Shown: positions 9,108 through 19,334, counted from the stretch's first letter. The stretch: 64,000 bases of DNA from Pinisolibacter aquiterrae (GCF_019160155.1 NZ_JAFNIH010000002.1:1-64000); one strand, 5' to 3'. The notes: a model not told the origin generated them from the letters alone. Made by a program: numbers and translations.

Positions 9108-9506
9108 TCAGGTTCGATCCGGGATACGGGCGACGACCTTGATCTCGAAGTCGAAGCCGGCGAGCCAGGTGACGCCGATCGCGGTCCAGTTCGGATAGGG
9201 CGGCCGCGAGAAGACCTCGCTCTTCACTGTCATGATCGTTTCGAACTGGTTTTCCGGATCGGTATGGAACGTCGTCACATCGACGATGTCGTCGAAGGTG
9301 CAGCCGCCCGCCGCCAGCGTCGCCCCCAGATTGGCGAAGGCCAATCGAACCTGCGCGGCGAAGTCCGGTTCCGGCGAGCCGTCGGCGCGACTGCCGACCT
9401 GCCCGGAAACGAACAGGAGATCGCCGGATGCGATCGCGGCCGAATAGCCATGGGCTTCATAGAGGGCATGGCGGTTCGTCGGGAAGACGGCAGTACGGCT
9501 GGTCAT
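9108..9506 (-). CDS. RidA/YjgF/YER057c/UK114 family protein
   Basis: A 132-residue RidA-family protein (SGDLLFVSGQVGSRADGSPE in the N-terminal half; the C-terminal part carries SRPPYPNWTAIGVTWLAGFD). Family members are trimeric enamine/imine deaminases that clear reactive 2-aminoacrylate, or relatives acting on other imines. The usual arginine in the C-terminal substrate pocket is not obvious here, so the reaction is uncertain. GAAAGG precedes the ATG. The gene is divergent from a TetR regulator, with repeated ATACG/CGTAT half-sites between them, so it is the likely target of that regulator. Confidence 0.88.
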   Translation of the reverse strand: MTSRTAVFPTNRHALYEAHGYSAAIASGDLLFVSGQVGSRADGSPEPDFAAQVRLAFANLGATLAAGGCTFDDIVDVTTFHTDPENQFETIMTVKSEVFSRPPYPNWTAIGVTWLAGFDFEIKVVARIPDRT

Positions 9507-9594
9507 GGAAACGACCTTTCTCGAAGCGGCTCGGCCTGCGACGTCGGCGTTCGTCGCCGCCGGGGCAGGGTTCTCATGCGCGGCGCAATTTGAT

Positions 9595-9634
9595 ATACGC
9601 TGTGTATGTGGATAGTTGGCATACGCTACGTATG
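9595..9634. promoter_or_regulatory. Tandem ATACG/CGTAT dyads in the RidA-TetR divergent gap
   Basis: A perfect dyad CATACG-CTA-CGTATG lies at 9620-9634 and a weaker copy ATACGCTGTGTAT at 9595-9607; their centres are 26 bases apart. A third, one-sided copy (CGTAT at 9652-9656) follows just before the TetR ribosome-binding site. The position between divergent genes and the symmetry fit a TetR operator array. The same half-site occurs in front of the unrelated-position TetR gene at 33221. Confidence 0.65.
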
Positions 9635-9674
9635 TCAAATGAAATGCACTGCGTATGTGAAAGGACGGCCCTTC

Positions 9675-10277
9675 GTGACGCTGCGTCGACGCATCGAGAC
9701 CATGGAACAAAACCGCGCCAAGCTGATTTCGGCGGCGCGCCGGGCCTTTGCCGCGAAAGGGTTCGCCGCGGCCTCGATGGACGAACTCACCGCCGATGTC
9801 GGGCTGACGCGCGGGGCGCTCTACCACAATTTCGGTGACAAGAAGGGGCTGCTCGCCGCAGTGGTCGCTCAGGTCGACGGCGAAATGGCCGGGCGGGCGC
9901 AAGGTCTGGCGGCGGCCGCGCCGAACGATTGGGAAGGTCTGCTCACAGAGGGGTCGGCCTATATCGAAATGGCCCTCGACCCCGAGGTCCGCCGGATCGT
10001 GTTGCTGGACGGGCCCGCTTTTCTGGGGGACCCCACACGATGGCCCAGCCAGAACGCTTGTCTGGAAATGACGAGGCAGACCGTCGGCAGGCTGATCGCG
10101 CAAGGGATCATGAAGCCCGTCGACGATGAGGCGGCGGCGCGTCTTCTCAACGGCGCGGCGTTGAATGCCGCGCTATGGGTGGCGGCAAGTGACGAGCCGA
10201 GCGCCGTCCTTCCCAAGGCCGTCGAGGCTTTCCGCGTCCTGGCGACGGGTCTTCTGGCCGAGGAGAAGCCGTTCTGA
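9675..10277 (+). CDS. TetR-family transcriptional regulator
   Basis: A 200-residue TetR regulator. The helix-turn-helix spans MEQNRAKLISAARRAFAAKG and SMDELTADVGLTRGALYHNF; the C-terminal half is a helical ligand domain containing DGPAFLGDPTRWPSQN. The start is taken as GTG at 9675, ten bases after AAAGGA; an internal ATG at 9702 begins right at the DNA-binding domain, and a longer reading from 9606 would run over the operator repeats. It is divergent from the RidA gene, which it likely represses along with itself. Inducer unknown. Confidence 0.88.
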   Translation: MTLRRRIETMEQNRAKLISAARRAFAAKGFAAASMDELTADVGLTRGALYHNFGDKKGLLAAVVAQVDGEMAGRAQGLAAAAPNDWEGLLTEGSAYIEMALDPEVRRIVLLDGPAFLGDPTRWPSQNACLEMTRQTVGRLIAQGIMKPVDDEAAARLLNGAALNAALWVAASDEPSAVLPKAVEAFRVLATGLLAEEKPF

Positions 10278-10460
10278 AGTCTCGGCCGGATCGCGCGACG
10301 CTCCCGGGGCACTGGAAATCGCAGGCAAAACCATGTGCGCGATTTCGCGGCGAAGGGCAGGGGAGGGCCGACGGGGCATCGAGTTCGGGAAGCCGGTGCA
10401 TCGGGACCCGGCTCGTCCCGGTCGGTGAGGCACGGTCGGGTGGCCGTCCGCCTTCATCGC

Positions 10461-11051
10461 TCAGGAGCGGGCGAAGAGGAGGAGGGGCCGAATGTCATGA
10501 GCGTCGGCCGCTCGGAGGGCTTCGACGTAGCGGGCGCGGGTCTCCCCGGCGTCGACCAGATCGGCGCGCCCCCAACTGAACGGTGGCCGCCCGAGCCGAC
10601 GCGCGAGCAGATCACCGACGAGGCGGGAGAAGCGTCCATTGCCGTTCGGAAAGGGATGGATGGCGACCAGTCGATGGCTGAGGCGCACGGCGATTTCGTC
10701 CGGCGGAAAGGTCTCGTGTTCGACCCAATATCGAGCATCGTCGACGGCCTGCCGCACCTCCATCGGGATCCGGTAGGCGTCGACGCCGATGTTGCGGGCC
10801 GTCGTCCGATACCGCCCGGCCCAGCGCCAGACATCGCCGAACATGCGTGCATGAAGGGCGCTCAGAAGATCCGGGTCGAGCACGTCGCGCTTGCGTGACG
10901 TCGCCCAGCGCAGGGCCTGACCGATGTTCACCTGCTCGGCTTCGTTCAGTTCGTGTCTGAGGGTGATGTAGGAGGGGATGAGTTGCTCTCGCTCTTCCGG
11001 GGTGAGAGGCGTGTTGGCTTCGTCGTCGGCTTGGAACAACGGGTCGGGCAT
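10461..11051 (-). CDS. Mobile mystery protein B, Fic-domain protein
   Basis: A 196-residue Fic protein with an intact catalytic loop, HPFPNGNGR (about residues 131-139), whose histidine deprotonates the target hydroxyl during AMP transfer. Upstream helices (VWRWAGRYRTTARNIGVDAY) are typical of the family called mobile mystery protein B. It lies three bases after the gene for its usual partner, the XRE protein mobile mystery protein A, so the two form a cassette resembling a toxin-antitoxin pair. Family knowledge: the pair is widespread on mobile DNA with an unresolved role. Inference: Fic acts as an AMP-transferase toxin or regulator held in check by the partner. Confidence 0.9.
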   Translation of the reverse strand: MPDPLFQADDEANTPLTPEEREQLIPSYITLRHELNEAEQVNIGQALRWATSRKRDVLDPDLLSALHARMFGDVWRWAGRYRTTARNIGVDAYRIPMEVRQAVDDARYWVEHETFPPDEIAVRLSHRLVAIHPFPNGNGRFSRLVGDLLARRLGRPPFSWGRADLVDAGETRARYVEALRAADAHDIRPLLLFARS

Positions 11052-11054
11052 GGT

Positions 11055-11519
11055 TCAGTCGTCCTCCCAGAGCCCGCGCAACGAGCCCGACGAGAGGAGG
11101 TCGACCATGCGGCGCCGTTCGTCGTCGAGGTCCGACTTCAGGAGCGCCTGATTTTCGAGGCGCATGGTGTGATCGAGCCGCGCGACGTCGAGAGCGGCCT
11201 TCCGCGCCGCTCGCTCGCGCAGGATCTCCTCGAGCGGCTTGTTGGGAACGAAGGCGTAGACGAAGGTGCAGTCGAGCGCCGCCGCCGCCTCGCGCAGCGT
11301 CTTGATCGTGGTGGCTCCGGAGACCTCGGCTTTCTCGATCGCCGAAATGCGTGACGGAGCGACCTTCATCCGCGCGGCGAGCTGGCGGGTCGTCATGCCC
11401 AAGGCTTCACGGATGGCACGCAGCCAACCGCGTGGTGGCAAGGCGGGTTTGGCCGCGCGCAGCGGAGCGAGGCGTCTGTCGATCTGCTTGCGTGCGAGCG
11501 CAGCCTGATTGCTGTTCAT
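11055..11519 (-). CDS. Mobile mystery protein A, XRE-type helix-turn-helix protein
   Basis: A 154-residue DNA-binding protein. The helix-turn-helix lies near residues 35-60 (LGMTTRQLAARMKVAPSRIS), followed by IEKAEVSGATTIKTLREAAA and a long charged C-terminal helix, all typical of mobile mystery protein A. It is the first gene of a two-gene operon with the Fic protein. The AT-rich upstream stretch, unlike the surrounding GC-rich DNA, holds direct repeats that may be its operators. Inference: autorepressor and antitoxin-like partner of the Fic protein. Confidence 0.88.
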   Translation of the reverse strand: MNSNQAALARKQIDRRLAPLRAAKPALPPRGWLRAIREALGMTTRQLAARMKVAPSRISAIEKAEVSGATTIKTLREAAAALDCTFVYAFVPNKPLEEILRERAARKAALDVARLDHTMRLENQALLKSDLDDERRRMVDLLSSGSLRGLWEDD

Positions 11520-11549
11520 ATGGGAATGTCCATTTTCCGGATATGATTA

Positions 11550-11628
11550 CATATATGAGTGAGCAAGGCAATTCGCTATGACCATATATATGTGTTCAAA
11601 AATATGCTGTTTGACCATATGTGAGTGA
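11550..11628. repeat. AT-rich direct repeats upstream of the mobile mystery cassette
   Basis: CATATATGAGTGA (11550-11562) and CATATGTGAGTGA (11616-11628) are near-identical direct repeats; TGACCATAT occurs at 11579-11587 and 11612-11620. All lie in a roughly 100-base AT-rich island between the XRE/Fic operon and a broken antitoxin gene. They are good candidates for binding sites of mobile mystery protein A or of the lost Phd-type regulator. Confidence 0.55.
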
Positions 11629-11675
11629 ATGATCTGCGATGCCGGTCTCGTCCGACGCCTCCCTCGGAGGCTCGG

Positions 11676-11968
11676 ATGCCGTGGATCACCTACGAGATCG
11701 GCGCGGCGTGCCGGAACTTCGCCGAGGTGCTCGAACGCGCCGAGCAGGCGAGGAGATCGTCATCCTGCGTGGTAACGAGGCCTATGCCCGCATCGGTCCG
11801 GCCGCGCCCGAGGGCAGGCGTCCCTTCGGGCTTCCGCGTCGGCGCCGTCTCCCCGACGACCGCTTCGACCATCTCGATCCCGATCCGGCGGCGATCGCCG
11901 CCGGCGCCGGGAACGACGATCTCGGCATCCGGCAGGGCGTGCCCACGCGGGACGACTCCTTGCCATGA
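11676..11968 (+). pseudogene. Frameshifted Phd/YefM-type antitoxin remnant
   Basis: The ATG at 11676, seven bases after GGAGG, begins ITYEIGAACRNFAEVLERAEQ, the usual Phd start. The reading frame then breaks near 11744. The next frame continues with GEEIVILRGNEAYARIGPAA and a DDRFDHLDPDP-like tail to a stop at 11966. One missing G in GAGCAGGCGAGGAG would restore a normal antitoxin of about 97 residues. No toxin gene follows; the next gene is convergent arsH. It is an orphan, broken antitoxin, or a sequencing error in an orphan antitoxin. Confidence 0.7.
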
Positions 11969-11992
11969 AGCGGCGAGCGCCTCGTGAGCGGG

Positions 11993-12706
11993 TCAGATCT
12001 TCTGAAGCCGCACGCGCTCTTCGAGCTTCGCGGCGGCTTCCTTGCGCTCGCCGTAGCGACTGGTGAGGTAGTCGGTGCGGTCACGCGTGAGCAGGGTGAA
12101 CTTGACCAGTTCCTCCATCACGTCGACCACCCGATCGTAATAGGACGACGGCCGCATCCGCCCCGCCTCGTCGAATTCCTCGAAGGCCTTGGCGACGGAC
12201 GACTGGTTGGGGATCGTCAGCATTCGCATCCAGCGCCCGAGGATGCGCATCTGGTTGACCGCATTGAACGACTGCGATCCGCCGCAGACCTGCATCAACG
12301 CCAGCGTCCGGCCCTGCGTCGGCCGGATCGCGCCGAGGGCCAGCGGCACCCAGTCGATCTGCGCCTTCAGCACGGCGCTCATGGCGCCGTGGCGTTCGGG
12401 GCTGGTCCACACCTGGCCCTCCGACCACAGCATCAGGTCGCGCAGCTCCCGCACCTTGGGATGATCGACCGGCGCACCGTCCGGCAACGGTAGACCATGG
12501 GGATCGAAGATCCGCGTCTCCGCCCCGAAATGCCGGAGCAGACGCGCGGCCTCGAAGGTCAGCAGGCGGCTGTAGGACCGCTCCCTGAGCGATCCGTAGA
12601 GCAGCAGAATGCGTGGCGGATGAGTCGACGGAACAGGGACGTCGAGCTTTTCGCGCGTCGGGATGTCGAGGCACGTCCCGTCGACATTGGGAAGATCGGC
12701 AATCAT
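11993..12706 (-). CDS. arsH: ArsH, NADPH-dependent FMN reductase / organoarsenical oxidase
   Basis: A 237-residue flavoprotein of the ArsH family: [21 protein letters not shown] carries the flavin phosphate loop (GSLRERSYS), and [20 protein letters not shown] plus [16 protein letters not shown] are family signatures. ArsH oxidises trivalent organoarsenicals and reduces quinones or oxygen with NADPH. The start at 12706 ([10 protein letters not shown]) matches the family; an upstream ATG at 12751 is possible. It is the last gene of the leftward ars operon, 64 bases from the end of the glutaredoxin-type arsC. Confidence 0.94.
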   Translation of the reverse strand: MIADLPNVDGTCLDIPTREKLDVPVPSTHPPRILLLYGSLRERSYSRLLTFEAARLLRHFGAETRIFDPHGLPLPDGAPVDHPKVRELRDLMLWSEGQVWTSPERHGAMSAVLKAQIDWVPLALGAIRPTQGRTLALMQVCGGSQSFNAVNQMRILGRWMRMLTIPNQSSVAKAFEEFDEAGRMRPSSYYDRVVDVMEELVKFTLLTRDRTDYLTSRYGERKEAAAKLEERVRLQKI

Positions 12707-12770
12707 CGGGGGGCTCTGCTCTCCATCCCTTTCGGGAACGACGTGGTGCATGTCGGCGCCGAGGACCGGA

Positions 12771-13199
12771 TCACCCGGCCGCGACCGGGCGGCCTTCGCC
12801 GTCGAGCACCAACTCGCCGTCTTCCTTGCGGAATTCGCCCTTCGGCATCGCGGGAAGCAGGTCGAGCACGGCTTCGGACGGGCGGCACAGGCGGACGCCC
12901 TTCGGGGTGACGACGATCGGTCGGTTGATGAGGATCGGATCGGCGATCATCGCGTCGATCAGCTGGTCGTCGCTCAGCGTCGGATCGGCGAGGCCGCGCT
13001 CGGCGTAGGGTGTGCCCTTCTCTCGGATGACCGAGCGCACCGGCACGCCCATCGCGGCGATCAGCTCGACGAGGCGCTCCCGCGTCGGCGGCGTCTTCAG
13101 ATATTCGATCACCTCGGGCTCGATCCCGGCATGGCGGATGAGAGCGAGCGTATTGCGCGACGTGCCGCATTTCGGGTTGTGGTAGATGACGACGTTCAT
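12771..13199 (-). CDS. arsC: Arsenate reductase, glutaredoxin/glutathione-dependent ArsC
   Basis: A 142-residue ArsC of the E. coli plasmid R773 type. The active cysteine is C11 in [13 protein letters not shown], and family residues downstream ([24 protein letters not shown]) are present. It reduces cytosolic arsenate to arsenite using glutathione and glutaredoxin. It lies between acr3 and arsH in the leftward operon. A second, unrelated arsenate reductase is encoded two genes upstream, so the operon has two chemically distinct routes for the same step. Confidence 0.95.
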   Translation of the reverse strand: MNVVIYHNPKCGTSRNTLALIRHAGIEPEVIEYLKTPPTRERLVELIAAMGVPVRSVIREKGTPYAERGLADPTLSDDQLIDAMIADPILINRPIVVTPKGVRLCRPSEAVLDLLPAMPKGEFRKEDGELVLDGEGRPVAAG

Positions 13200-13285
13200 G
13201 AGAGACGGTCCTCGGATGCGGATCGGAAAGCGACCGAGCGCCGCCGGTGGGGCGCTCGGCCGACGAAGGATCGGGGATGGCCGGG

Positions 13286-14341
13286 TCAGCCGGCCCGCGT
13301 CGCGGGGAAGTACCGCTCCCGGGTCCACAGGGCGACGTTGACCAGCGCGATCATCACCGGCACCTCGACCAAGGGCCCGATGACGGCGGCGAAGGCGGCG
13401 CCGGAATTGATGCCGTAGACCGCCACCGCGACGGCGATCGCCAGCTCGAAATTGTTGCTCGCCGCGGTGAAGCAGAGCGTGGTGCAGCGGCCGTAGTCGG
13501 TGCCCATGCCTCGGCTCATCACGAAGGAGAGCGCGAACATCACCACGAAGTAGATCAGCAGCGGAATGGCGATCCGCACCACGTCGAGCGGGATCTCGAC
13601 GATCAGCTTGCCCTTGAGCGAGAACATCACGACGATGGTGAAGAGCAGCGCGATCAGGGTGAGCGGCCCGATCTTGGGCACGAAATGCGTATGGTACCAC
13701 TCCTTCGAGACGAACCGCAGCATGATCACCCGCGTCAACACCCCGGCGAGGCAGGGGATGCCGAGATAGATGAAGACACTCTCGGCGATCTGGCCGATCG
13801 AGACGTCGACCACCGAGCCGGAGAGCCCGAACAGCGGCGGCAGCACCGTGACGAAGAACCAGGCGTAGACGCTGTAGAACAGCACCTGGAAGATCGAGTT
13901 GAAGGCGACGAGCCCGGCGGCATACTCGGTCGAACCCTTGGCGAGTTCGTTCCACACGATCACCATGGCGATGCACCGCGCCAGACCGATCATGATCAGG
14001 CCGACCATGTATTCGGGCTTGTCGGGGAGAAAGACGACCGCGAGCACGAACATCAGGATCGGACCGACCACCCAGTTCTGCACCAGCGACAAGCCGAGTA
14101 CCTTGCCGTCTCGGAAGACGTCGGGCAGTTCCTCATAGCGAACCTTGGCGAAGGGCGGGTACATCATCACGATCAATCCGATCGCGATGGGAATGTTCGT
14201 CGTTCCCACTTGGAAGGAATTGATGAAGCCTTCGACACCCGGCACCGACCAGCCGATGGCGATGCCGAGCGCCATGGCGGCGAAGATCCACAGCGTCAGC
14301 CAGCGATCGAGAAACGACAGTCTGCGAGATACGGCACTCAT
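13286..14341 (-). CDS. acr3: Arsenite efflux permease Acr3
   Basis: A 351-residue ten-helix permease of the ACR3/BART superfamily that exports arsenite using the proton-motive force. The conserved cysteine of ACR3 proteins is in [15 protein letters not shown], and [15 protein letters not shown] is the second conserved broken-helix region. The ATG at 14341 overlaps the stop of the upstream arsC by four bases (ATGA), indicating translational coupling; a longer reading frame runs backward into arsC and is not used. Confidence 0.95.
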   Translation of the reverse strand: MSAVSRRLSFLDRWLTLWIFAAMALGIAIGWSVPGVEGFINSFQVGTTNIPIAIGLIVMMYPPFAKVRYEELPDVFRDGKVLGLSLVQNWVVGPILMFVLAVVFLPDKPEYMVGLIMIGLARCIAMVIVWNELAKGSTEYAAGLVAFNSIFQVLFYSVYAWFFVTVLPPLFGLSGSVVDVSIGQIAESVFIYLGIPCLAGVLTRVIMLRFVSKEWYHTHFVPKIGPLTLIALLFTIVVMFSLKGKLIVEIPLDVVRIAIPLLIYFVVMFALSFVMSRGMGTDYGRCTTLCFTAASNNFELAIAVAVAVYGINSGAAFAAVIGPLVEVPVMIALVNVALWTRERYFPATRAG

Positions 14342-14865
14342 TTCACTACTCCCCGCGCGCCGGTCGCGCCTTCGAGGCGACCGATTTCGCGCAACTGGTT
14401 GCCGAGCACCATCTTGTCGATGCTGGCCAGGGGCAGAGACCGGAAGGCCGAGATCCGATTCTTGAGATATCGGAAGGCGGTGACGAAGGCGGTCTCCTTC
14501 TGGAGGTCCGTACCCTCGACCGCGGCCGGGTCCTCGATGCCCCAATGGGCCGTCATCGGCTGACCGGGCCACACCGGGCAGGCTTCGCCGGCGGCGTTGT
14601 CGCAGACGGTGAAGACGAAATCCATGGCGGGCGCACCGGGGACGGCGAATTCGTCCCAGCTCTTGGATCTGAACCCCTCGGTCGGGTAATCGGCCTTTTC
14701 GAGCACCTTCAAGGCGAAGGGATTGACCGTGCCCTTCGGGTGGCTTCCGGCGGAAAACGCCTTGAAACGCCCGGCGCCGTCCTTCGTCAGAATACTCTCG
14801 GCGAGGATCGAGCGGGCGGTGTTGCCGGTGCAGAGAAACAGCACGTTGTAGATGCGGTCAGCCAT
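14338..14865 (-). CDS. arsC: Arsenate reductase, low-molecular-weight phosphatase (thioredoxin) family
   Basis: A 175-residue ArsC related to low-molecular-weight tyrosine phosphatases. The catalytic loop is LCTGNTARS with C12, and the resolving cysteines appear in [18 protein letters not shown]. It reduces arsenate with electrons from thioredoxin. It follows arsR with an eight-base overlap and overlaps acr3 by four, so arsR-arsC-acr3 is a tightly coupled unit. It is a different fold from the ArsC at 12771. Confidence 0.95.
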   Translation of the reverse strand: MADRIYNVLFLCTGNTARSILAESILTKDGAGRFKAFSAGSHPKGTVNPFALKVLEKADYPTEGFRSKSWDEFAVPGAPAMDFVFTVCDNAAGEACPVWPGQPMTAHWGIEDPAAVEGTDLQKETAFVTAFRYLKNRISAFRSLPLASIDKMVLGNQLREIGRLEGATGARGVVK

Positions 14866-15229
14866 GGCGGGCCTCGTCGGTGGAGGGAATTTCCGTCGAA
14901 CAGGGGGACGAAACCGTCGTTCCGAGTTCGGAGCAGACCGACGGGTTGCCTCCGCAGCAGTCGTGCAGGAGGAATTCCGCGAGTGCCGCGACGCTCTGCG
15001 TCCGCGCTCGGTAGATGATCGAACGGCTGCGCCGCTCCGGCGCGATCAGGTCGGCGCGCGTCAGGACTGCGAGATGGGTCGACATCGTGTTCTGCGGAAC
15101 GTCGAGACGCCGGGCGACTTCGCCCGCCGGAAGACCCTCGGGTTCATGGGCCATCAGGAGCCGGAAGACCGCGAGGCGGGTCGGCTGGGAGAGCGCGCCG
15201 AACGCGAGAAGTGCGTTTCTTTCATCCAT
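14858..15229 (-). CDS. arsR: ArsR-family arsenic-responsive repressor
   Basis: A 123-residue winged-helix repressor. The recognition region is AGEVARRLDVPQNTMSTHLAVL. The inducer-binding cysteines are probably those in HDCCGGNPSVC near the C-terminus, as in ArsR proteins that use a C-terminal arsenite site rather than the ELCVCDL site. The start at 15229 (MDERNALLAF) fits the family; longer readings run across the promoter. It heads the leftward ars operon and is divergent from aioX. Confidence 0.93.
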   Translation of the reverse strand: MDERNALLAFGALSQPTRLAVFRLLMAHEPEGLPAGEVARRLDVPQNTMSTHLAVLTRADLIAPERRSRSIIYRARTQSVAALAEFLLHDCCGGNPSVCSELGTTVSSPCSTEIPSTDEARHG

Positions 15230-15235
15230 GAATCG

Positions 15236-15265
15236 ACGATACTCGATATTACGATGGATTGACAA
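15236..15265 (-). promoter_or_regulatory. Candidate ars operon promoter
   Basis: Reading leftward, TTGTCA (15265-15260) and TATCGT (15241-15236) are separated by 18 bases, ending six bases before the arsR ATG. The spacer holds an imperfect TCGTAATATCGA dyad, a plausible ArsR operator overlapping the promoter. The rest of the 231-base gap to aioX (15266-15460) shows no further gene; it must contain the aioXSR promoter, not identified. Confidence 0.45.
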
Positions 15266-15460
15266 GATGCAATCTCGCCCGCTCTTCGGCTCCTCCGCCG
15301 CCCGACGGAGGGGCAGCGGTCCCCGAGTTTCGGAGGCTGCGAGTGGCGAGGTCGACGGCATCCCACGCGATTGCGCGTCCCGCCGGTTCTGCGATACGAT
15401 ATTAATCGGTTCGTAAGCAGAAACATCGACGAAGACGAACGAACCGCGGAGGGAAATGCC

Positions 15461-16342
15461 TTGCGAGCCGTCCGGCCGACCAGCCGACGCGAGGTCGTGC
15501 GCGCCATCGGTGGAACCTTCGGCGCATTGGCTGCGCCGCGTGTCCTGCGCGCCGCCGAACCGGACCTGCGCTTCGGCCTGACCCCGGTGTTCCTCACCTC
15601 GGATCTGGAACTGCTGCAACGCCTCAAGAGCCGTCTCGAGCGGGCGACCGGCCGATCGGTCAAGCTGATCACCCGCCGCACCTATCAGGAGATCACGGCT
15701 CTTCTGGTTTCCGGCCAATTGGATGCGGCCTGGATCTGCGGCTACCCCTTCGTCGCCTATCGGGCACGGCTCGCTCTGGTCGCGGTGCCGATCTGGAAGG
15801 GACGTCCGCTCTATCGGTCCTATCTGATCGCCTCGGCGGATCGGTCGGCCGCCGGGCTCGAGGACCTGAGGTCCGACATCCACGCCTTTTCCGATCCGGA
15901 CTCGAATTCCGGTTGGCTCGTCACCGCCGCCGCCCTCGCGGAGATGGGAACCGACCCGGCGCACTTCTTCCGCCAGACCTTCTTCACCTACGGCCATCGC
16001 AACGTCATCCGCGCCGTGGCGGCGGGTCTCGCCGGCAGCGGCAGCGTCGACGGCTACGTCTGGGAAGTGATGCGGGAGACCGAAGCCGAGCTCGTCGCGG
16101 CGACGCGGGTCGTCCAGGCTTCGGCCTGGCTGGGCTTCCCACCGATCGCCTGCCCGATCGCGCTCGCCGACGACCCGGCGATCCACCGCCTGCGGCATGC
16201 GCTGACGGACATGGAGAACGACGACGACGGACGCGTCGTTCTGTCGATGCTGCGGCTGGACGGATTCCGCGCGGAGGAACCGTCGCTCTTCGAGCCGATC
16301 GCCGAGGAGATGCGGAAGGTCAGGGGAGGGAGCACGGGATGA
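15461..16342 (+). CDS. aioX: AioX, periplasmic arsenite-binding protein of the PhnD-like family
   Basis: A 293-residue periplasmic binding protein. A twin-arginine-like leader (SRREVVRAIGGTFGALAAPR) is followed by a phosphonate-binding-type fold (DLRFGLTPVFLTSDLELLQR, then DAAWICGYPFVAYR). The cysteine in WICGYP corresponds to the arsenite-binding cysteine known in Agrobacterium AioX. No ATG fits; the TTG at 15461 has GGAGGG seven bases upstream and is chosen. Its stop overlaps the start of the sensor-kinase gene. In the known system AioX binds arsenite and signals through AioS. Confidence 0.88.
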   Translation: MRAVRPTSRREVVRAIGGTFGALAAPRVLRAAEPDLRFGLTPVFLTSDLELLQRLKSRLERATGRSVKLITRRTYQEITALLVSGQLDAAWICGYPFVAYRARLALVAVPIWKGRPLYRSYLIASADRSAAGLEDLRSDIHAFSDPDSNSGWLVTAAALAEMGTDPAHFFRQTFFTYGHRNVIRAVAAGLAGSGSVDGYVWEVMRETEAELVAATRVVQASAWLGFPPIACPIALADDPAIHRLRHALTDMENDDDGRVVLSMLRLDGFRAEEPSLFEPIAEEMRKVRGGSTG

Positions 16343-17770
16343 TGCCGCGGGTCTCTCTCGCCATCAAGGTCCCCGCGGTCGCGGCGGTCTTCCTGCTGGC
16401 GGTGTCGCTGTTCCTCTCGGAGCGGGTCCTGTCGCGCCTCGCGGAGATCCAGACGGCCCATCTGGTCACCTTGACGCGGGTCTATCTCGACGGCCTGTCG
16501 ACGGCCCTGGTGGACGCGGTTCTGCGCGAGGACGTGTGGGAGGTCTACGCCGTCCTCGACCGAACTCGTCAGGGCGACGGCGATCTGACGGCGGCCGAGA
16601 CGATCGTGACGACCCCGGACGGTCGGGTGATCGCGGCCGGCAACCCACGCCGCGTCCCCTCCGCCTCCATGCTGCCGGCCGACTATCCGGCCGCCGAGAC
16701 GCTGTCCGGCGAGATCGTCCTGCGCGAACCGGAGGCGCGCGCCTATGTCCGCCGCGACGTGCTCTACAACGGGCGCGCGGTCGGCGCGATCCATGCAAAG
16801 CTCGACATTTCGTCTCTGCTGGACGAGCGGCGACGGGTGTTGTGGACGCTGGTCCTGTCCAATGCGGTGCTGACCCTGATCCTGGTCGTCACCGCTTGGG
16901 TCACGGTTCGCCGGATGATGCGGCCGGTGGCGGTTCTGGCCGCCCACCTCGAGGCCGGCATCGCCGGTGAGGTCACGCCCATTCCCTCGCCGGCGGTGGC
17001 GCGGGCCGGCCACGAGTTCCGGCGCCTCTTCGCCGCCTTCAACACGTTGGCGCTCAGCTGCCGCGAGCGCGAGGACCTGATCCGCCGGCTCGCCGACGAG
17101 GAACGTCTGGCGAGCCTGGGGCGGCTGGCCTCCGGTCTGGCGCACGAGATCAACAATCCGCTCGGCGGCCTCTTCAACGCCGTCGACACCCTGAAGCGCC
17201 ATGGCGAGCGGCCGCTGGCGCGGGCGACCGCGCTCGATCTGATCGACCGTGGTCTGCGCGGCATCCGCGACATGGTCCGCACGACGCTCGCCACCTATCG
17301 CGCCGACGGCGACGGGCGCACCGTCGACGTCCAGGATCTCGACGATCTGAAGATCCTCGCCGGTCCGGAACTGCTGCGCAACGATCTCGTCCTGATCTGG
17401 CGGAACGGCCTGACGGGCCCGGTCGACCTGCCGGCCTCGCCCCTGCGCCAGATCCTCCTCAATCTGCTCCTCAATGCCTGCAACGCCTCGCCCCAGGGCG
17501 GGACGATCGAGGTGCGGATCGCCGAGGCCGACGGCGGTCTGCGGCTCGAAGTGGCCGACGACGGCCCCGGCATGCCCGCCCGGGCGGTCGCCGTCCTCGT
17601 CGACACCACCGGGTCGGTGACACCGTTCGGACGTGGCCATGGTCTCGGCCTGTGGATGACCGGCCGGCTGATCCGCGATCTGCGGGGTACGGTCGAGGTT
17701 TCGCGCAGCCCATCGGGAGGCGCCCTCGTCACCGTCGCCCTTCCTCTCGATCGCGAGGGAGGGATCGCCC

Positions 17771-17781
<11 letters not shown>
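16339..17781 (+). CDS. aioS: AioS, arsenite-responsive sensor histidine kinase
   Basis: A 480-residue membrane histidine kinase. Helices near residues 10-28 and 165-190 bracket a periplasmic sensing domain; a HAMP-like linker follows. The H-box is intact (LASGLAHEINNPLGG, histidine near 268), as are the N-box (NLLLNACNAS), DDGPGMP and GRGHGLGLWM. The ATG at 16339 overlaps the aioX stop; a second ATG follows at 16342. It should phosphorylate the regulator encoded next, whose gene it overlaps by 11 bases. Confidence 0.92.
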
Positions 17782-19111
<1,330 letters not shown>

Positions 19112-19209
19112 CCGCCCGCGCCTCGGCCGGCGACCTCCGATCTCCTCTCCACCCTCGCCTCGGATCCGTGAGAGGGCGAAGCGCGTCGCCCCGTCGGGCT
19201 CCCGGTCGT

Positions 19210-19255
19210 GTTCGCCTTTCCGGACCGAGGACGGCCGTGGTTCGGCCGGGCGAAC
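19210..19255. promoter_or_regulatory. Two GTTCG-N6 dyads, candidate AioR enhancer sites
   Basis: GTTCG-GCCGGG-CGAAC (19240-19255) is a perfect dyad; GTTCG-CCTTTC-CGGAC (19210-19225) is a near copy exactly 30 bases upstream, about three helical turns. They lie 65-110 bases before the sigma-54 promoter, where enhancer-binding proteins normally act. Assignment to AioR is inferred. Confidence 0.6.
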
Positions 19256-19319
19256 GTCGGCCGCCGCCACGCAGGTTCGAAACCGCCGGGAAATCACGGA
19301 TTTTCGTCGATCCCGGCGA

Positions 19320-19334
19320 TGGCACGTGGATTGC
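19320..19334 (+). promoter_or_regulatory. Sigma-54 (-24/-12) promoter of aioBA
   Basis: TGGCACG-TGGA-TTGC matches the RpoN consensus TGGCACG-N4-TTGC at every fixed position. A start would fall near 19346, about 30 bases before the aioB ATG. It follows directly from the presence of the sigma-54 activator AioR upstream. Confidence 0.88.

Noticed and set aside
15461-16342. Phosphonate or phosphite transporter binding protein (PhnD)
   Set aside because: The fold is PhnD-like, but there is no ABC permease or ATPase, and the gene overlaps aioS and has the WICGYP cysteine, so AioX is the better call.
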